DNA of 32,632 nucleotides from a virus: positions 1-32,632 of the IMG/VR virus record IMGVR_UViG_3300037883_000321; one strand, given 5' to 3'. The notes below the pieces were generated by a model, which saw only the letters and a list, made by a program, of their open reading frames with translations, did not search any database and was not told where the DNA came from. This document shows positions 14,465-22,168 of this stretch, in pieces. Numbering within the stretch: the first letter of the stretch is position 1; every line of letters starts with the position of its first letter. Position numbers and translations under genes: made by a program.

Positions 14465-14631
14465 GCCGGCTAGCAATCATCAGTTGTCACAACTGCGAGC
14501 GTCCGACGTTGAGTGGATTCACCTGCCCTATATGCAGGGATGCCGGACATACGGACCTGAACTGCAAGGTGTGCGATGCAGTGGCCATCATTCGAAAAAT
14601 TGTCCGTAGACCACGCGGGGAGACGAAATGA
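14461..14631 (+). CDS. 56-residue triple zinc-knuckle microprotein
   Basis: This short gene starts in an ATGA overlap with the portal stop and ends in an ATGA overlap with the next gene, filling the gap exactly. The product has three CxxC pairs at residues 9/12, 22/25 and 35/38, each separated by nine residues (CHNC, CPIC, CKVC), with a His at position 30, and a basic C-terminus (IIRKIVRRPRGETK). Six regularly spaced cysteines suggest one or two zinc sites. The function is unknown; RNA or DNA binding during packaging is conceivable. It seems easy to overlook because of its size. Confidence 0.7.
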   Translation: MSRLAIISCHNCERPTLSGFTCPICRDAGHTDLNCKVCDAVAIIRKIVRRPRGETK

Positions 14632-15518
14632 GCCTGCAGCAACAATTCGTCTCCAAGGTAAACGAGCTGATCAAGCAATCGGGGAAGCTGGGCCCCGACG
14701 CGACCAAGAAGGTGATGGAGATGCTGAATGAGGCGCGCATCAAGATCATCGGCGAACTCGGGCAACTGGATGCGCAGAGCTTTGGATCGGCGCAATTGAA
14801 CGTTCTTAAAAAATCGATCGATCGAGCCATGCAGGTTTTTGCAACCACGGCCAGCGCCTCGCTCAACGCATATGAGGCCAAGGCGTTTGAACTTGGACAG
14901 AAGACGATCACGACGCCGCTCGATACGGCCGGGTTGTCGTCGTCTTTTGGCCAGGTATCCACTTCGGCATTGACGATCGCCCAGGGATATACGGCCGATC
15001 TGATAACCGGCCTGGCCAGTCACGCCTCTTCAACTGTGAATGCCGCGATCCAGAGAGCGTTTCTCGGTGGACAGTCGATCACCGACATCATCGCGCAGAT
15101 CGGCAAGGCGATTTCAGGCGGCAAGGATTTTACCGGGCTGTTCTCGTCGATCGGCAAGCGCGCGACTGGAATTGCCACCAACGAGATTGGCCGCATTCAC
15201 TCGATCGCCGCACAGGCCAAGCTCGAAGATGCAGTCGAACGCCATCCCGACCTGAAGAAACAATGGCATCACTTGAATATCGCGGTGAAGCCCCGGCCAG
15301 GGCATCTGGCTGCAGACGACCAGGTGCAAAAGGTTGATGAGCCATTCGAGGTCGAAGGCGAGCAGCTCATGTATCCGCGCGATCCGAACGGATCGGCCGA
15401 GAACACGATCGGCTGCAATTGCATGATGGGTCCCTATTTCGAAGCTGATTCATTGAAAGCTACGGCTTCGCAAAAGGGACTTCTCGAAAGTTTAGGTATT
15501 TCAGTTTCCGCCGCATAG
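14628..15518 (+). CDS. phage head morphogenesis protein (Mu gpF / SPP1 gp7-like)
   Basis: A 296-residue protein, long and helical at the N-terminus. Its C-terminal domain matches the minor-head-protein pattern: NEIGRIHSIAAQAKLEDAVE, KKQWHHLNIAVKPRPGHLAA, PFEVEGEQLMYPRDPNGSAE and the final N-T-I-G-C-N-C. In Mu gpF and SPP1 gp7 relatives this domain acts in head assembly and a few copies are found in the virion. It comes right after the portal and microprotein genes, as in Mu-like and SPP1-like head modules. Confidence 0.87.
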   Translation: MSLQQQFVSKVNELIKQSGKLGPDATKKVMEMLNEARIKIIGELGQLDAQSFGSAQLNVLKKSIDRAMQVFATTASASLNAYEAKAFELGQKTITTPLDTAGLSSSFGQVSTSALTIAQGYTADLITGLASHASSTVNAAIQRAFLGGQSITDIIAQIGKAISGGKDFTGLFSSIGKRATGIATNEIGRIHSIAAQAKLEDAVERHPDLKKQWHHLNIAVKPRPGHLAADDQVQKVDEPFEVEGEQLMYPRDPNGSAENTIGCNCMMGPYFEADSLKATASQKGLLESLGISVSAA

Positions 15519-15535
15519 GCAAAGGAGAAAAAAGC

Positions 15536-15883
15536 ATGGCCAACGAAGTGAAAGTTGAAGTTCCCAACCCTCCATCTGGGATTCCAGAGGAGCTGGCAAC
15601 GAAGTGGAAGCAAACCTATGAAGAGTCATTCCTGGAAGCCGTGGGCGATTTTCCAAATGACCATATCCAGCACAAGCAGACGGCCACACGCGAGGCCAAT
15701 AAGCTTCTGAAGGTAAAGAAGCCTGAATCGTATGAAGAGGCCATGAGGATTCCCAAGTGGCAGGTAGCGCATCGCCAGGAAAGAGACGGCGTGTTGAACG
15801 TCGTCACCTTTGACGGGAACAAATACAAGTTCGATGTTCCTCAGCAGAGAAAGGCCATGAAGGGAACGGATCAGCAAGGCTGA
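15536..15883 (+). CDS. ChaB-like / small head-module protein (115 aa)
   Basis: The gene has a good AAAGGAG site and lies between the head morphogenesis gene and the protease-capsid gene. The segment GIPEELATKWKQTYEESFLE and the following helix with repeated EAN/KLLKVKKPESYEEAM recall the ChaB-like domain often found near phage prohead proteases, but the match is loose. The C-terminal part is beta-rich (VLNVVTFDGNKYKFDV). A capsid-assembly accessory role is likely from position only. Confidence 0.6.
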   Translation: MANEVKVEVPNPPSGIPEELATKWKQTYEESFLEAVGDFPNDHIQHKQTATREANKLLKVKKPESYEEAMRIPKWQVAHRQERDGVLNVVTFDGNKYKFDVPQQRKAMKGTDQQG

Positions 15884-15928
15884 TCGATAACCGGATTCAC
15901 CAATTTTCAGTTGAAGGGAAGTAAACCA

Positions 15929-18301
15929 ATGATCCAACTTTCACTCGAAGATCTCCGGGCAGCAGTGGCCGACGAGCTGGTCGAGAAGTTCGGCACCGAT
16001 TCCTACGGCACGCCGAATTATTCGGTCGTCGAGACCTACCCGGATTACATCATCGCGATCGGTCCCAATCAGCAGATGTACAAGATCGCGTTCAAAGTCG
16101 TCGAGCCGAGCATGGAGCCGGGCGAGGCTTACGACATCGAGCTTGGCGATCCGCAGGCTGTTGACGTGGCCTATGTTCCTGTTTCCCAGGCCGCGCATTT
16201 CCTCGCTTCTCAAGCCGCCGCGACCGACGATTGGGCCTTCCCGATCCAGGCCATGGAGGCAGGTTGGACGCGAGGGTCGATCGCCATGAAGGGCAAGGAA
16301 GGAATGCCGCAATATTTCCCGCCCGAAGTCATTGCGCAAGTGGCGGCGGCCCTGAATGGAGCCAAGTTCGGGAGAGCGCATCCTTCGCAAGGCAACGGCG
16401 CAGACCAGCCTGAGCGCATCGCCGGCTGGATCGATGGCGGCAAGCTGGTCGGCAATGCGGCCGTGGGCGTAGCGCATTTGCTGGAGAGCGAGACCGATCT
16501 CCAGCAGAAACTCCTGGCCGCGCGTAAGGCTAACAAGCTCGATCTATTTGGCGTGTCCGTTCTTGGATACTTCGGTTTCAAAACGGGCAAGGTCGAAGGC
16601 AAGGAAGCACTGGTCGCGACCAGCCTGGGAAAGCTTGTCAGTGTAGACCTCGTCGCGGAGGCAGGAGCAGGAGGGAAGTTTCTATATTCCGCCGCCGCCG
16701 CGATGTTCTCCGAGATAGCGGAGATGCAATCGCGATCACAACAAAATTCCGGCCCGCAAAATGGCCGAATCAAAGGAGCAGCAGTAATGAAACAGAGCAT
16801 TTTGAAAATTCTTGAGACGCTCCGGAGCCATGACGCCGGACGCGCCGCAACCTTAACCGCCCAGTTCGCCGCCTTGTCGGAAGACAGGTACGGAGACTTC
16901 CTGGTAACCGTGACGCAAGCCGTGACGGATATTTCGAAAACACAATCCGGCAATGCCGCCGCAGAGGCATTGGTCGCACAGGCAAAGACAATGCTCGATG
17001 AAGCGAAAAGGCTCGAGAGCAAGAACCTGGTCGAAAAACTGCTCGGGGAATCGAAGCTTCCGCAGCCGGCGCAGGCCCTGGTGAGGAAACATCTCTCAGA
17101 TCGTATCGTCGACGAGAAAGAGATCAATGCCGAGATCGTCGGCGTGCGCTCTGCATTTGCGGCATTCTCCGATATAGGCCGTGTGACTAGCGAGGTTCGC
17201 GTTGGTCTCGAATCCGTCGATAAGGTTCAGCTTGCGATGGACAGCATGTTAGGCGTCAAGGCTGCGCTGAGTGATCCGAACACAAAGCCTTTTCGCGGGA
17301 TCAAGGATGCATACATAGTAATCACCGGCGATAGCAGCATGTCTTTTGGAAAGAACGGCGCGGGAGGCTTCACGCGGGTCACGCAGGCCATTGCTACTTC
17401 CGATTTCCCTAACATCCTGCTGAACTCCATGACCAAGCGATTGATTCAGGATTACGCGGAGGTCGGGATGAATGGGCTTGACAACCTGATCACCACTGGA
17501 CCTGCACTGACCGACTACAAGACGCAGGACCGCGTCCGCGATGGTTATTTCGGTGATCTTCCGGATGTGTCGCAGGCAGCCGGATACCAGGAGCTCACCA
17601 AACCAACGGATGAGCGCATCACGTATGCTCCCGGCAAAAAGGGCGGCCTGTTGACGATCAGCGAAGAGACCATTCGTAACGACGATCTCGGCGCCATCGC
17701 CAGGTTCCCAACGCGCCTGGCGCGGGCCGGCCGGCACACGCTGAAGTCGTTCATTACCAATTTCTTCATCAATAACCCGAACTACATTCCGGATGGAGTG
17801 GCATGGTTCCATGTGACCCACGGCAACCTGATTACGACTCCCTTGGCGGTTGACACGCTTACTGCCGCCGAAATCTCTCTGATGAAGCAAACCGAGAAGG
17901 ATTCCGGCAATCGCCTTGGTTTCCGCATTCAGTGGCTGATGGTCCCTGTAGATCTGGCGGCGCAGGCGTGGCAGATCAACAACGCCCAGAATTACAACCC
18001 AGGACCGGCCCTGCAGCTGCCCAACCCGTTCTATCAGCGGTTCGGAAACAACAGCCAATACATCATCGTCAATGAGCTGTTGACCGATACGAACGATTTT
18101 TATTACGGCGTGCTGCCATCCAATGTGCCCTTTCTCGAAATCGGTTATCTCGATGGGATACAGGAACCGCAGATCTTCATCGCCAACCTTCCCACACAGG
18201 GAACGCAGTTCACGAACGATCAGATCCAGTACAAGACGAAGTTCGTGTTCGGAGGCGCGCCCATTGATTTCCGCCCAGTGTCAAAAGCAGTTGTGCCCTA
18301 A
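15929..18301 (+). CDS. prohead protease-scaffold-major capsid fusion protein
   Basis: A 790-residue polyprotein; the start ATG 15929 is preceded by AAGGGAAG. Residues about 91-255 are a prohead serine protease: H151 in FGRAHPSQ, S210 in LFGVSVLGYFG, and the conserved ends ERIAGWIDGGKLVGNAAVG and SVDLVAEAGAGGKFL. Residues about 256-450 are helical, Gln/Ala-rich and scaffold-like. Residues about 451-790 resemble the Mu gpT-type major head protein (TKRLIQDYAEVGMNGLDNLI; ISEETIRNDDLGAIARFPTR; AWFHVTHGNL). The protease should cut away itself and the scaffold during capsid maturation. An internal start at 16787 can supply scaffold-capsid without protease. Fused protease-capsid genes are known in phages, so the arrangement is uncommon but not unique. 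Confidence 0.88.
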   Translation: MIQLSLEDLRAAVADELVEKFGTDSYGTPNYSVVETYPDYIIAIGPNQQMYKIAFKVVEPSMEPGEAYDIELGDPQAVDVAYVPVSQAAHFLASQAAATDDWAFPIQAMEAGWTRGSIAMKGKEGMPQYFPPEVIAQVAAALNGAKFGRAHPSQGNGADQPERIAGWIDGGKLVGNAAVGVAHLLESETDLQQKLLAARKANKLDLFGVSVLGYFGFKTGKVEGKEALVATSLGKLVSVDLVAEAGAGGKFLYSAAAAMFSEIAEMQSRSQQNSGPQNGRIKGAAVMKQSILKILETLRSHDAGRAATLTAQFAALSEDRYGDFLVTVTQAVTDISKTQSGNAAAEALVAQAKTMLDEAKRLESKNLVEKLLGESKLPQPAQALVRKHLSDRIVDEKEINAEIVGVRSAFAAFSDIGRVTSEVRVGLESVDKVQLAMDSMLGVKAALSDPNTKPFRGIKDAYIVITGDSSMSFGKNGAGGFTRVTQAIATSDFPNILLNSMTKRLIQDYAEVGMNGLDNLITTGPALTDYKTQDRVRDGYFGDLPDVSQAAGYQELTKPTDERITYAPGKKGGLLTISEETIRNDDLGAIARFPTRLARAGRHTLKSFITNFFINNPNYIPDGVAWFHVTHGNLITTPLAVDTLTAAEISLMKQTEKDSGNRLGFRIQWLMVPVDLAAQAWQINNAQNYNPGPALQLPNPFYQRFGNNSQYIIVNELLTDTNDFYYGVLPSNVPFLEIGYLDGIQEPQIFIANLPTQGTQFTNDQIQYKTKFVFGGAPIDFRPVSKAVVP
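16772..16789 (+). promoter_or_regulatory. internal ribosome-binding site and in-frame start for scaffold-capsid
   Basis: AAAGGAG (16772-16778) stands eight bases before an in-frame ATG (16787-16789) that is codon 287 of the fusion gene, right after the protease domain. This is as good as the ribosome-binding sites of the neighbouring genes. The nested product would have 504 residues (MKQSILKILE...). It would allow many capsid subunits per protease, like the nested scaffold start inside the protease gene of Mu (I/Z) or lambda (C/Nu3). Confidence 0.72.
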
Positions 18302-18362
18302 GACGTGAAGGCGGGATGAAAGTTTTTTAGACAGCAACCTAACCTTTAGGAGGATTTGAGCA

Positions 18363-18839
18363 GTGACCAGGTTTCAGCGATTTTTCTCAGTGACGATGGC
18401 CTTCGTGCTGGCAGCCGCATTGTGCGTGCTGCCGGCACAGGCGCAAAAACAATACCGGGATGCGACCAGCGGTTTTATGAATGAGACCACTTTCGTAGCA
18501 TCGGCCGCGTATACGACCAGCTCAAGCACCATCACGCCCGTTGACATCGGATCGTATGCATCGGGCGTGCTCATGATCAACGTGACGGCCGTCGCCGGCA
18601 CTTCGACTCCGACCTTGACCGTCAACTTTGCGGCGTGTGCCAGTTCGGCTGGACAACAAAGCGCCCCGGCTAATGCCAACTGCACCACTCATACGGCCGG
18701 TACCGGAATTACTGCCACCGGGGTTTATCTGATCAAGGTGGACCATTTCCCGAGATGGAACACGGTGAACTACACCATCTCTGGAACCACGCCTTCATTC
18801 ACCTTCAGCGTTGTGGGCTATTTCAAGCCTACATCCTGA
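18363..18839 (+). CDS. jelly-roll-like protein with Sec signal peptide (capsid-associated candidate)
   Basis: The start is GTG 18363, nine bases after AGGAGG; no later start has a comparable site. Residues 1-28 look like a signal peptide: Arg-containing head (TRFQRFF), hydrophobic core (MAFVLAAALCVLP) and A-Q-A cleavage motif. The rest (about 130 residues) is Ser/Thr-rich and beta-rich, with segments like VLMINVTAVAGTSTPTLTVN and FPRWNTVNYTISGTTPSFTF. These resemble small beta-sandwich proteins encoded next to phage capsid genes, so a capsid decoration role is possible. A signal peptide would send the product out of the cytoplasm, which conflicts with that role. Two mature cysteines could pair. 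Confidence 0.68.
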   Translation: MTRFQRFFSVTMAFVLAAALCVLPAQAQKQYRDATSGFMNETTFVASAAYTTSSSTITPVDIGSYASGVLMINVTAVAGTSTPTLTVNFAACASSAGQQSAPANANCTTHTAGTGITATGVYLIKVDHFPRWNTVNYTISGTTPSFTFSVVGYFKPTS

Positions 18840-18901
18840 GTGCAGTGCCGAATCATCGATGAAAGGAGGTTTCACAAAAGGAGGATTTAGTCGCCAGAGC
18901 G

Positions 18902-18931
18902 AGGAGCTGCAGGCCACTAGCTGCAGCTCCT
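18902..18931. repeat. perfect 11-base-pair hairpin before the connector gene
   Basis: AGGAGCTGCAG (18902-18912) pairs perfectly with CTGCAGCTCCT (18921-18931) around an 8-base loop. It is followed by AT and an A-run, not a T-run, so it is not an intrinsic terminator for the rightward operon. It lies 16 bases before the next start codon and may act as an RNA processing or translation-control element. Just upstream (18862-18890) lie two Shine-Dalgarno-like GGAGG sequences without a convincing gene. Confidence 0.55.
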
Positions 18932-18947
18932 ATAAAAAAAGGACGCT

Positions 18948-19697
18948 ATGAACTTCAGTGATTTTCAAACCGGGGTTAACACGCGCATCCAGGATGACGC
19001 AGGAAAGCTTGTGCAGTCTGACAAAGATGCATTGATCAAGCAGGCGGTCAATGGACGTTATTCGAAGGACCGGCCGAGAGAACTCGTGAGCGATGTCCAG
19101 GGCAACGGAACCTCTGACTTGCTTCTGCCTGCAGGACCGTCGAATCCGCCAGAGCAGTTCGAAGATGGCTTCTCTTTGATCAGCACAATCGAATTCCCTA
19201 TCGGGCAGATCCCGGAGACGTTCGTAGAAGATGCCAACTGGAAGCTTTATCGCTCACCCAGCGGAGTGAAGATCAGGATGCTGGCGAGCGTTCCATCTGC
19301 GCAAGATGTGATTCGCGTGGCTTGGACCGTGAGGCACTCGCCCGGTACCACAGGACAGAATCCTATCCCGACCACGGTTCCTGATGCGGATTTCGAGGCT
19401 GTGTGCGATTACGCGGCATCGCTTTGTCTCGAGGCTCTGGCAGCCAGATATGCGCAGACAGGAGATTCGACGATCAATGCCGATACGGTGAACTATCGCA
19501 GCAAGAGCCAGGAGTATTCCTCTTTGGCCAAGGCGTTGCGCAAGCGTTACGACGACCACATTGGCATCAACGAAGGCGGAACGGGCGGATCGCAGGCTCA
19601 AGGCTCATCCAGCCAGGCGGCGGCGATCGCGATCGGCAACCTGTGGCAGACGCAAGGATCCGGGGCGGACCGGCTCACACACAAAAGGGGACGCTGA
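18948..19697 (+). CDS. putative head-tail connector protein
   Basis: A 249-residue protein after the capsid block, the place of the neck or head-completion protein. The N-terminus has an acidic helical part (FQTGVNTRIQDDAGKLVQSD), the middle is beta-rich, and the C-terminal third is helical (DADFEAVCDYAASLCLEALA) followed by a Gly/Ser/Gln-rich tail. The helical segment with A-x-x-C-x-E-A-L-A-x-R-Y resembles bundle proteins that bind the portal. No exact family was recognised. The stop overlaps the next gene as TGATG. Confidence 0.68.
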   Translation: MNFSDFQTGVNTRIQDDAGKLVQSDKDALIKQAVNGRYSKDRPRELVSDVQGNGTSDLLLPAGPSNPPEQFEDGFSLISTIEFPIGQIPETFVEDANWKLYRSPSGVKIRMLASVPSAQDVIRVAWTVRHSPGTTGQNPIPTTVPDADFEAVCDYAASLCLEALAARYAQTGDSTINADTVNYRSKSQEYSSLAKALRKRYDDHIGINEGGTGGSQAQGSSSQAAAIAIGNLWQTQGSGADRLTHKRGR

Positions 19698-20194
19698 TGC
19701 CGTTGCAACTCAAGATGACGATCAATGGCCTCGACAAGGCAAGCGATGAACTATTGCGGGCCGTTTCGATTGGCGAAGCCAATGGTTTGGAAACCATCGG
19801 CATCGAGGGCGCTCGATTGGTCGCGAGCATGACCCCGGTTGGAGCAACGGGGAATTTGGTAGCCGGCATGATTTTTGAGGTCCACGGCACGGCTGTAGAG
19901 ATTTTTGCAACGCCACCGGCGGATGTTTATTCCGAGCCGGTTGATCTGGGAACAAAGCCGCATTTTCCACCCACCGATCAACTGCTGCTGTGGGTTAAAA
20001 AGAAATTTGGCGTGACCGATGAAAAGCAGGCGCGCTCGATTGCGTTCCTGATCGCCCGCAAGATCTCGAAGCGCGGGACCAAACCCGTTCTCATGTTCGA
20101 GCGAGCCTTCGACCAGCTGCAGCAGCAGGGACCGGAAATTTTGGAAGCCGAGGTTGCCAAGGCGGTCCAGGCAGCCGGCTTTGGAGGGCAGTAA
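19697..20194 (+). CDS. HK97 gp10-like head-tail joining / tail completion protein
   Basis: A 165-residue protein with the typical early helix (ELLRAVSIGEANGLETIGIE followed by GARLVASM), the T-P-V-G-A-T-G-N-L segment (the gp10-family 'P.dTG.L' element), then a strand pair with V-D-L-G-T-K-P-H and a C-terminal helical half. It sits between the connector and the tail-terminator-like gene, the usual place of this family. It overlaps both neighbours by a few bases. Confidence 0.72.
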   Translation: MPLQLKMTINGLDKASDELLRAVSIGEANGLETIGIEGARLVASMTPVGATGNLVAGMIFEVHGTAVEIFATPPADVYSEPVDLGTKPHFPPTDQLLLWVKKKFGVTDEKQARSIAFLIARKISKRGTKPVLMFERAFDQLQQQGPEILEAEVAKAVQAAGFGGQ

Positions 20195-20661
20195 TGTCGC
20201 TTCAAGACATCAAGGCACGGATCGCCGCTGTAATCAGCGGAGTGAATGGCATCGGCAAGGTATATGACCGCATGCGCGTGATCAAAGACGAGAAGACCGA
20301 GCAGAGCGACCTGATTTCGAATGGCAAGATGAATTGCTGGTTTGTGACGCGCGAGTCGAAGGACCTGGAGGACATGAACCAAAATCAATCGATGTCCGAT
20401 CAGTACGACATGATCGTCGTGCATGGCTTCTATGGCGTCGACGATGCCAATGACACCGAGCAAACGATGGACACATTGACTGAGGCGGTTCTCGTGGCCA
20501 TCAATGCCGACCGGCGTCCTCCATCGAAGTTGAACGGCAAGGTTGTAACGGCGCGGCCGCCGAAATTGCGGCTGCAGGATTATAGGAATTTCGGGCCGCG
20601 CCAGGTGCTCTGCCATCACGCGGAGATCTCGATCACCGTGCAGCAGGCCCAATTGCAATAA
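20194..20661 (+). CDS. tail terminator-like protein (Mu gp37/DUF1834-like position)
   Basis: A 155-residue protein with N-terminal helix (LQDIKARIAAVISGVNGIGK), a central strand with YDMIVVHGFYGVDDANDTEQ, a helix TLTEAVLVAINAD, and a C-terminal strand (HHAEISITVQQ). This alpha-beta layout is that of tail-terminator/minor tail U-type proteins, which cap the growing tail tube. Order (connector, gp10-like, this gene, tube) supports it. The start codon overlaps the upstream TAA by one base. Confidence 0.7.
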   Translation: MSLQDIKARIAAVISGVNGIGKVYDRMRVIKDEKTEQSDLISNGKMNCWFVTRESKDLEDMNQNQSMSDQYDMIVVHGFYGVDDANDTEQTMDTLTEAVLVAINADRRPPSKLNGKVVTARPPKLRLQDYRNFGPRQVLCHHAEISITVQQAQLQ

Positions 20662-20674
20662 GGAGGAAAGTTCG

Positions 20675-20905
20675 ATGACCAGGGAACATACGGTTCGAGT
20701 GAGAGTGAAAGATGGTATCGGCGTCGTGACGCACTGCGCCGGCCATCGTTACGACATTCGTGTTGAGCCCGGCAAGCCGGTAACGCAATGGGGAGACGGG
20801 TCTCCGATTACCAGGGCCGAGTTCGACTCGATTCTCTCTCCCACCGGCCATTTCGAAGTTGAGGAAAACCAATCCGCCGCAGACGACGGCGACAACAAGG
20901 AGTAG
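20675..20905 (+). CDS. small hypothetical tail-module protein (76 aa)
   Basis: The gene has a strong AAGGAGG site and lies directly before the tail tube gene. It is a small beta-rich protein (VRVRVKDGIGVVTHC, HRYDIRVEPGKPVTQWGDG) with a very acidic tail (VEENQSAADDGDNKE). The position matches that of Mu gp38 (DUF2635), which also has a V-x-P-x-P-G-x-x-V and W-x-x-x-x-D-G pattern, but similarity is slight. The role is unknown. Confidence 0.62.
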   Translation: MTREHTVRVRVKDGIGVVTHCAGHRYDIRVEPGKPVTQWGDGSPITRAEFDSILSPTGHFEVEENQSAADDGDNKE

Positions 20906-20908
20906 GCA

Positions 20909-21970
20909 ATGGCGATACCTTCAAGGCTGCTTGATCAGCGGTTAGTGCTGAGCAAGCTTAAGCAGGGAGCATACGGCACGGCACTTACCGATGTGAACCT
21001 GCAGGCGGGAAAGCGTTTTTCTCCCGTAGGACAATTCTTCGGCCAGACAACCTCGAAGTTCTACACCAACCGCAATCAGTCCATGCGCGGCAATGATTTC
21101 GCGAGCGTGCGCCAGGAGACCGAGCGCGATTTTCAGGAACAGATCAACTTCGATGCCGACACCTGGCTGCTGGCGTGGATCGCCGCGTTCGGAATGGGAG
21201 CTGTGACCAGCTCACAGCCGAATGCAGGCGGCAATCCCACCTGCTACCAGCATTTGATCAAGCCTTTGGATCCTAGTTCGGCGGGCAAAGATATGCCGGT
21301 GACGACGGTGTATACAGAAGCGGCGCAATCCGCCAACCTGCAGAGGCGCTTGCTGGACTGCGCGGTTCGTGATTTCACGCTCGACTTCAAACCAAGCGCG
21401 CCAGTGAACGTGACCGCTACTTTGCAGGGATCGGGACGTGTCACCACCGGAGCTTTGGCCACGCCTCCGGCGATTCCAACGCAGAACCTGCTGATGTCGA
21501 ACGACATGAAAGTGTTCTACGGAACGCAGGGAGCGCCTACGGACATCAGCGCGCAGATCGTGCCTGGCAGCGTCAAATTTTCCTTCACCTGGTCCCCCGA
21601 TGATGGCAATTCGCGATCGCCTGGATCGGGTCTGTATCGTTCCCGCTCCTGGGTCGGGCAACCTGCGCTAAGCATGGATTTCCAGCGCTACGTTGACGAC
21701 GCTGCATCAACCCCAAACGACGACTGGCTTGCCGGCACAATTCAGGAAGTGAAGCTCAGCATCGCCGGCGCGCAGATCGGCGCAGGCCCTGAGACTCATT
21801 TGCTCGAAGTTCGCGGTCTGGCCGTGTGTCCGGAGGTGATCAAGTTAGGCCAGGCGGGAGACAAAACCGTGTATCAGTACACGATCTCGGCCGAGCACTG
21901 GCTGAAGCAAGGAGGCAACGACGTGGTGACGGTCAAGGTTAACAATCTTGAGACGTCGTACTTCGCATAG
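20909..21970 (+). CDS. major tail (tube) protein
   Basis: A 353-residue beta-rich protein. It begins with QRLVLSKLKQGAYGTALTDV and features such as SKFYTNRNQSMRGNDFASVR, RRLLDCAVRDFTLDFKP and a late ISAEHWLKQGGND. Its size, position before the tape measure genes, and the absence of any sheath gene point to a siphophage tail tube. A GC-rich hairpin follows the gene, as often after highly expressed structural genes. The exact family cannot be named, so tube identity is by order and features. Confidence 0.78.
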   Translation: MAIPSRLLDQRLVLSKLKQGAYGTALTDVNLQAGKRFSPVGQFFGQTTSKFYTNRNQSMRGNDFASVRQETERDFQEQINFDADTWLLAWIAAFGMGAVTSSQPNAGGNPTCYQHLIKPLDPSSAGKDMPVTTVYTEAAQSANLQRRLLDCAVRDFTLDFKPSAPVNVTATLQGSGRVTTGALATPPAIPTQNLLMSNDMKVFYGTQGAPTDISAQIVPGSVKFSFTWSPDDGNSRSPGSGLYRSRSWVGQPALSMDFQRYVDDAASTPNDDWLAGTIQEVKLSIAGAQIGAGPETHLLEVRGLAVCPEVIKLGQAGDKTVYQYTISAEHWLKQGGNDVVTVKVNNLETSYFA

Positions 21971-22005
21971 AGCATTTCTCTGTTGTAAGTTGTACATGTA
22001 AGCAA

Positions 22006-22047
22006 CGCGGCACGCGCCTGATCCTCTTCGGGTGCAAGCGTGCCGCG
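22006..22047 (+). terminator. strong hairpin after the tail tube gene (attenuator candidate)
   Basis: CGCGGCACGC (22006-22015) pairs perfectly with GCGTGCCGCG (22038-22047) around a 22-base loop. There is no U-tract afterwards, so complete intrinsic termination is not expected. It lies 36 bases after the tube gene in a 198-base gap, where it may reduce read-through or protect the 3' end of the abundant upstream transcript. The remainder of the gap holds an isolated TTGACA (22070-22075) with no good -10 partner. Confidence 0.5.
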
Positions 22048-22168
22048 CCGTTATAAGCGCTGGACTGACTTGACAGCAGCATGCTTCCGGCAATCCCACG
22101 CCGGGGCGCGAGGCTTATATCCGAGAACACACAAATCAACACATTTCTGAAGAGGAGCATTTTTCTGT

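Noticed and set aside
16210-17127. Minus-strand open frame of 305 codons opposite the protease-capsid gene
   Set aside because: It is antisense to a gene with catalytic motifs and an internal start, and its Ser/Cys-rich composition is that of a shadow.
18902-18931. Rightward intrinsic terminator after the secreted-type gene
   Set aside because: The hairpin is strong but is followed by A residues rather than T residues, and the operon continues 16 bases later.
22070-22120. Promoter before the tail-assembly genes (TTGACA at 22070)
   Set aside because: The TTGACA is perfect, but no -10-like sequence lies at 16-18 bases; the nearest AT-rich hexamer (22115) is too far away.
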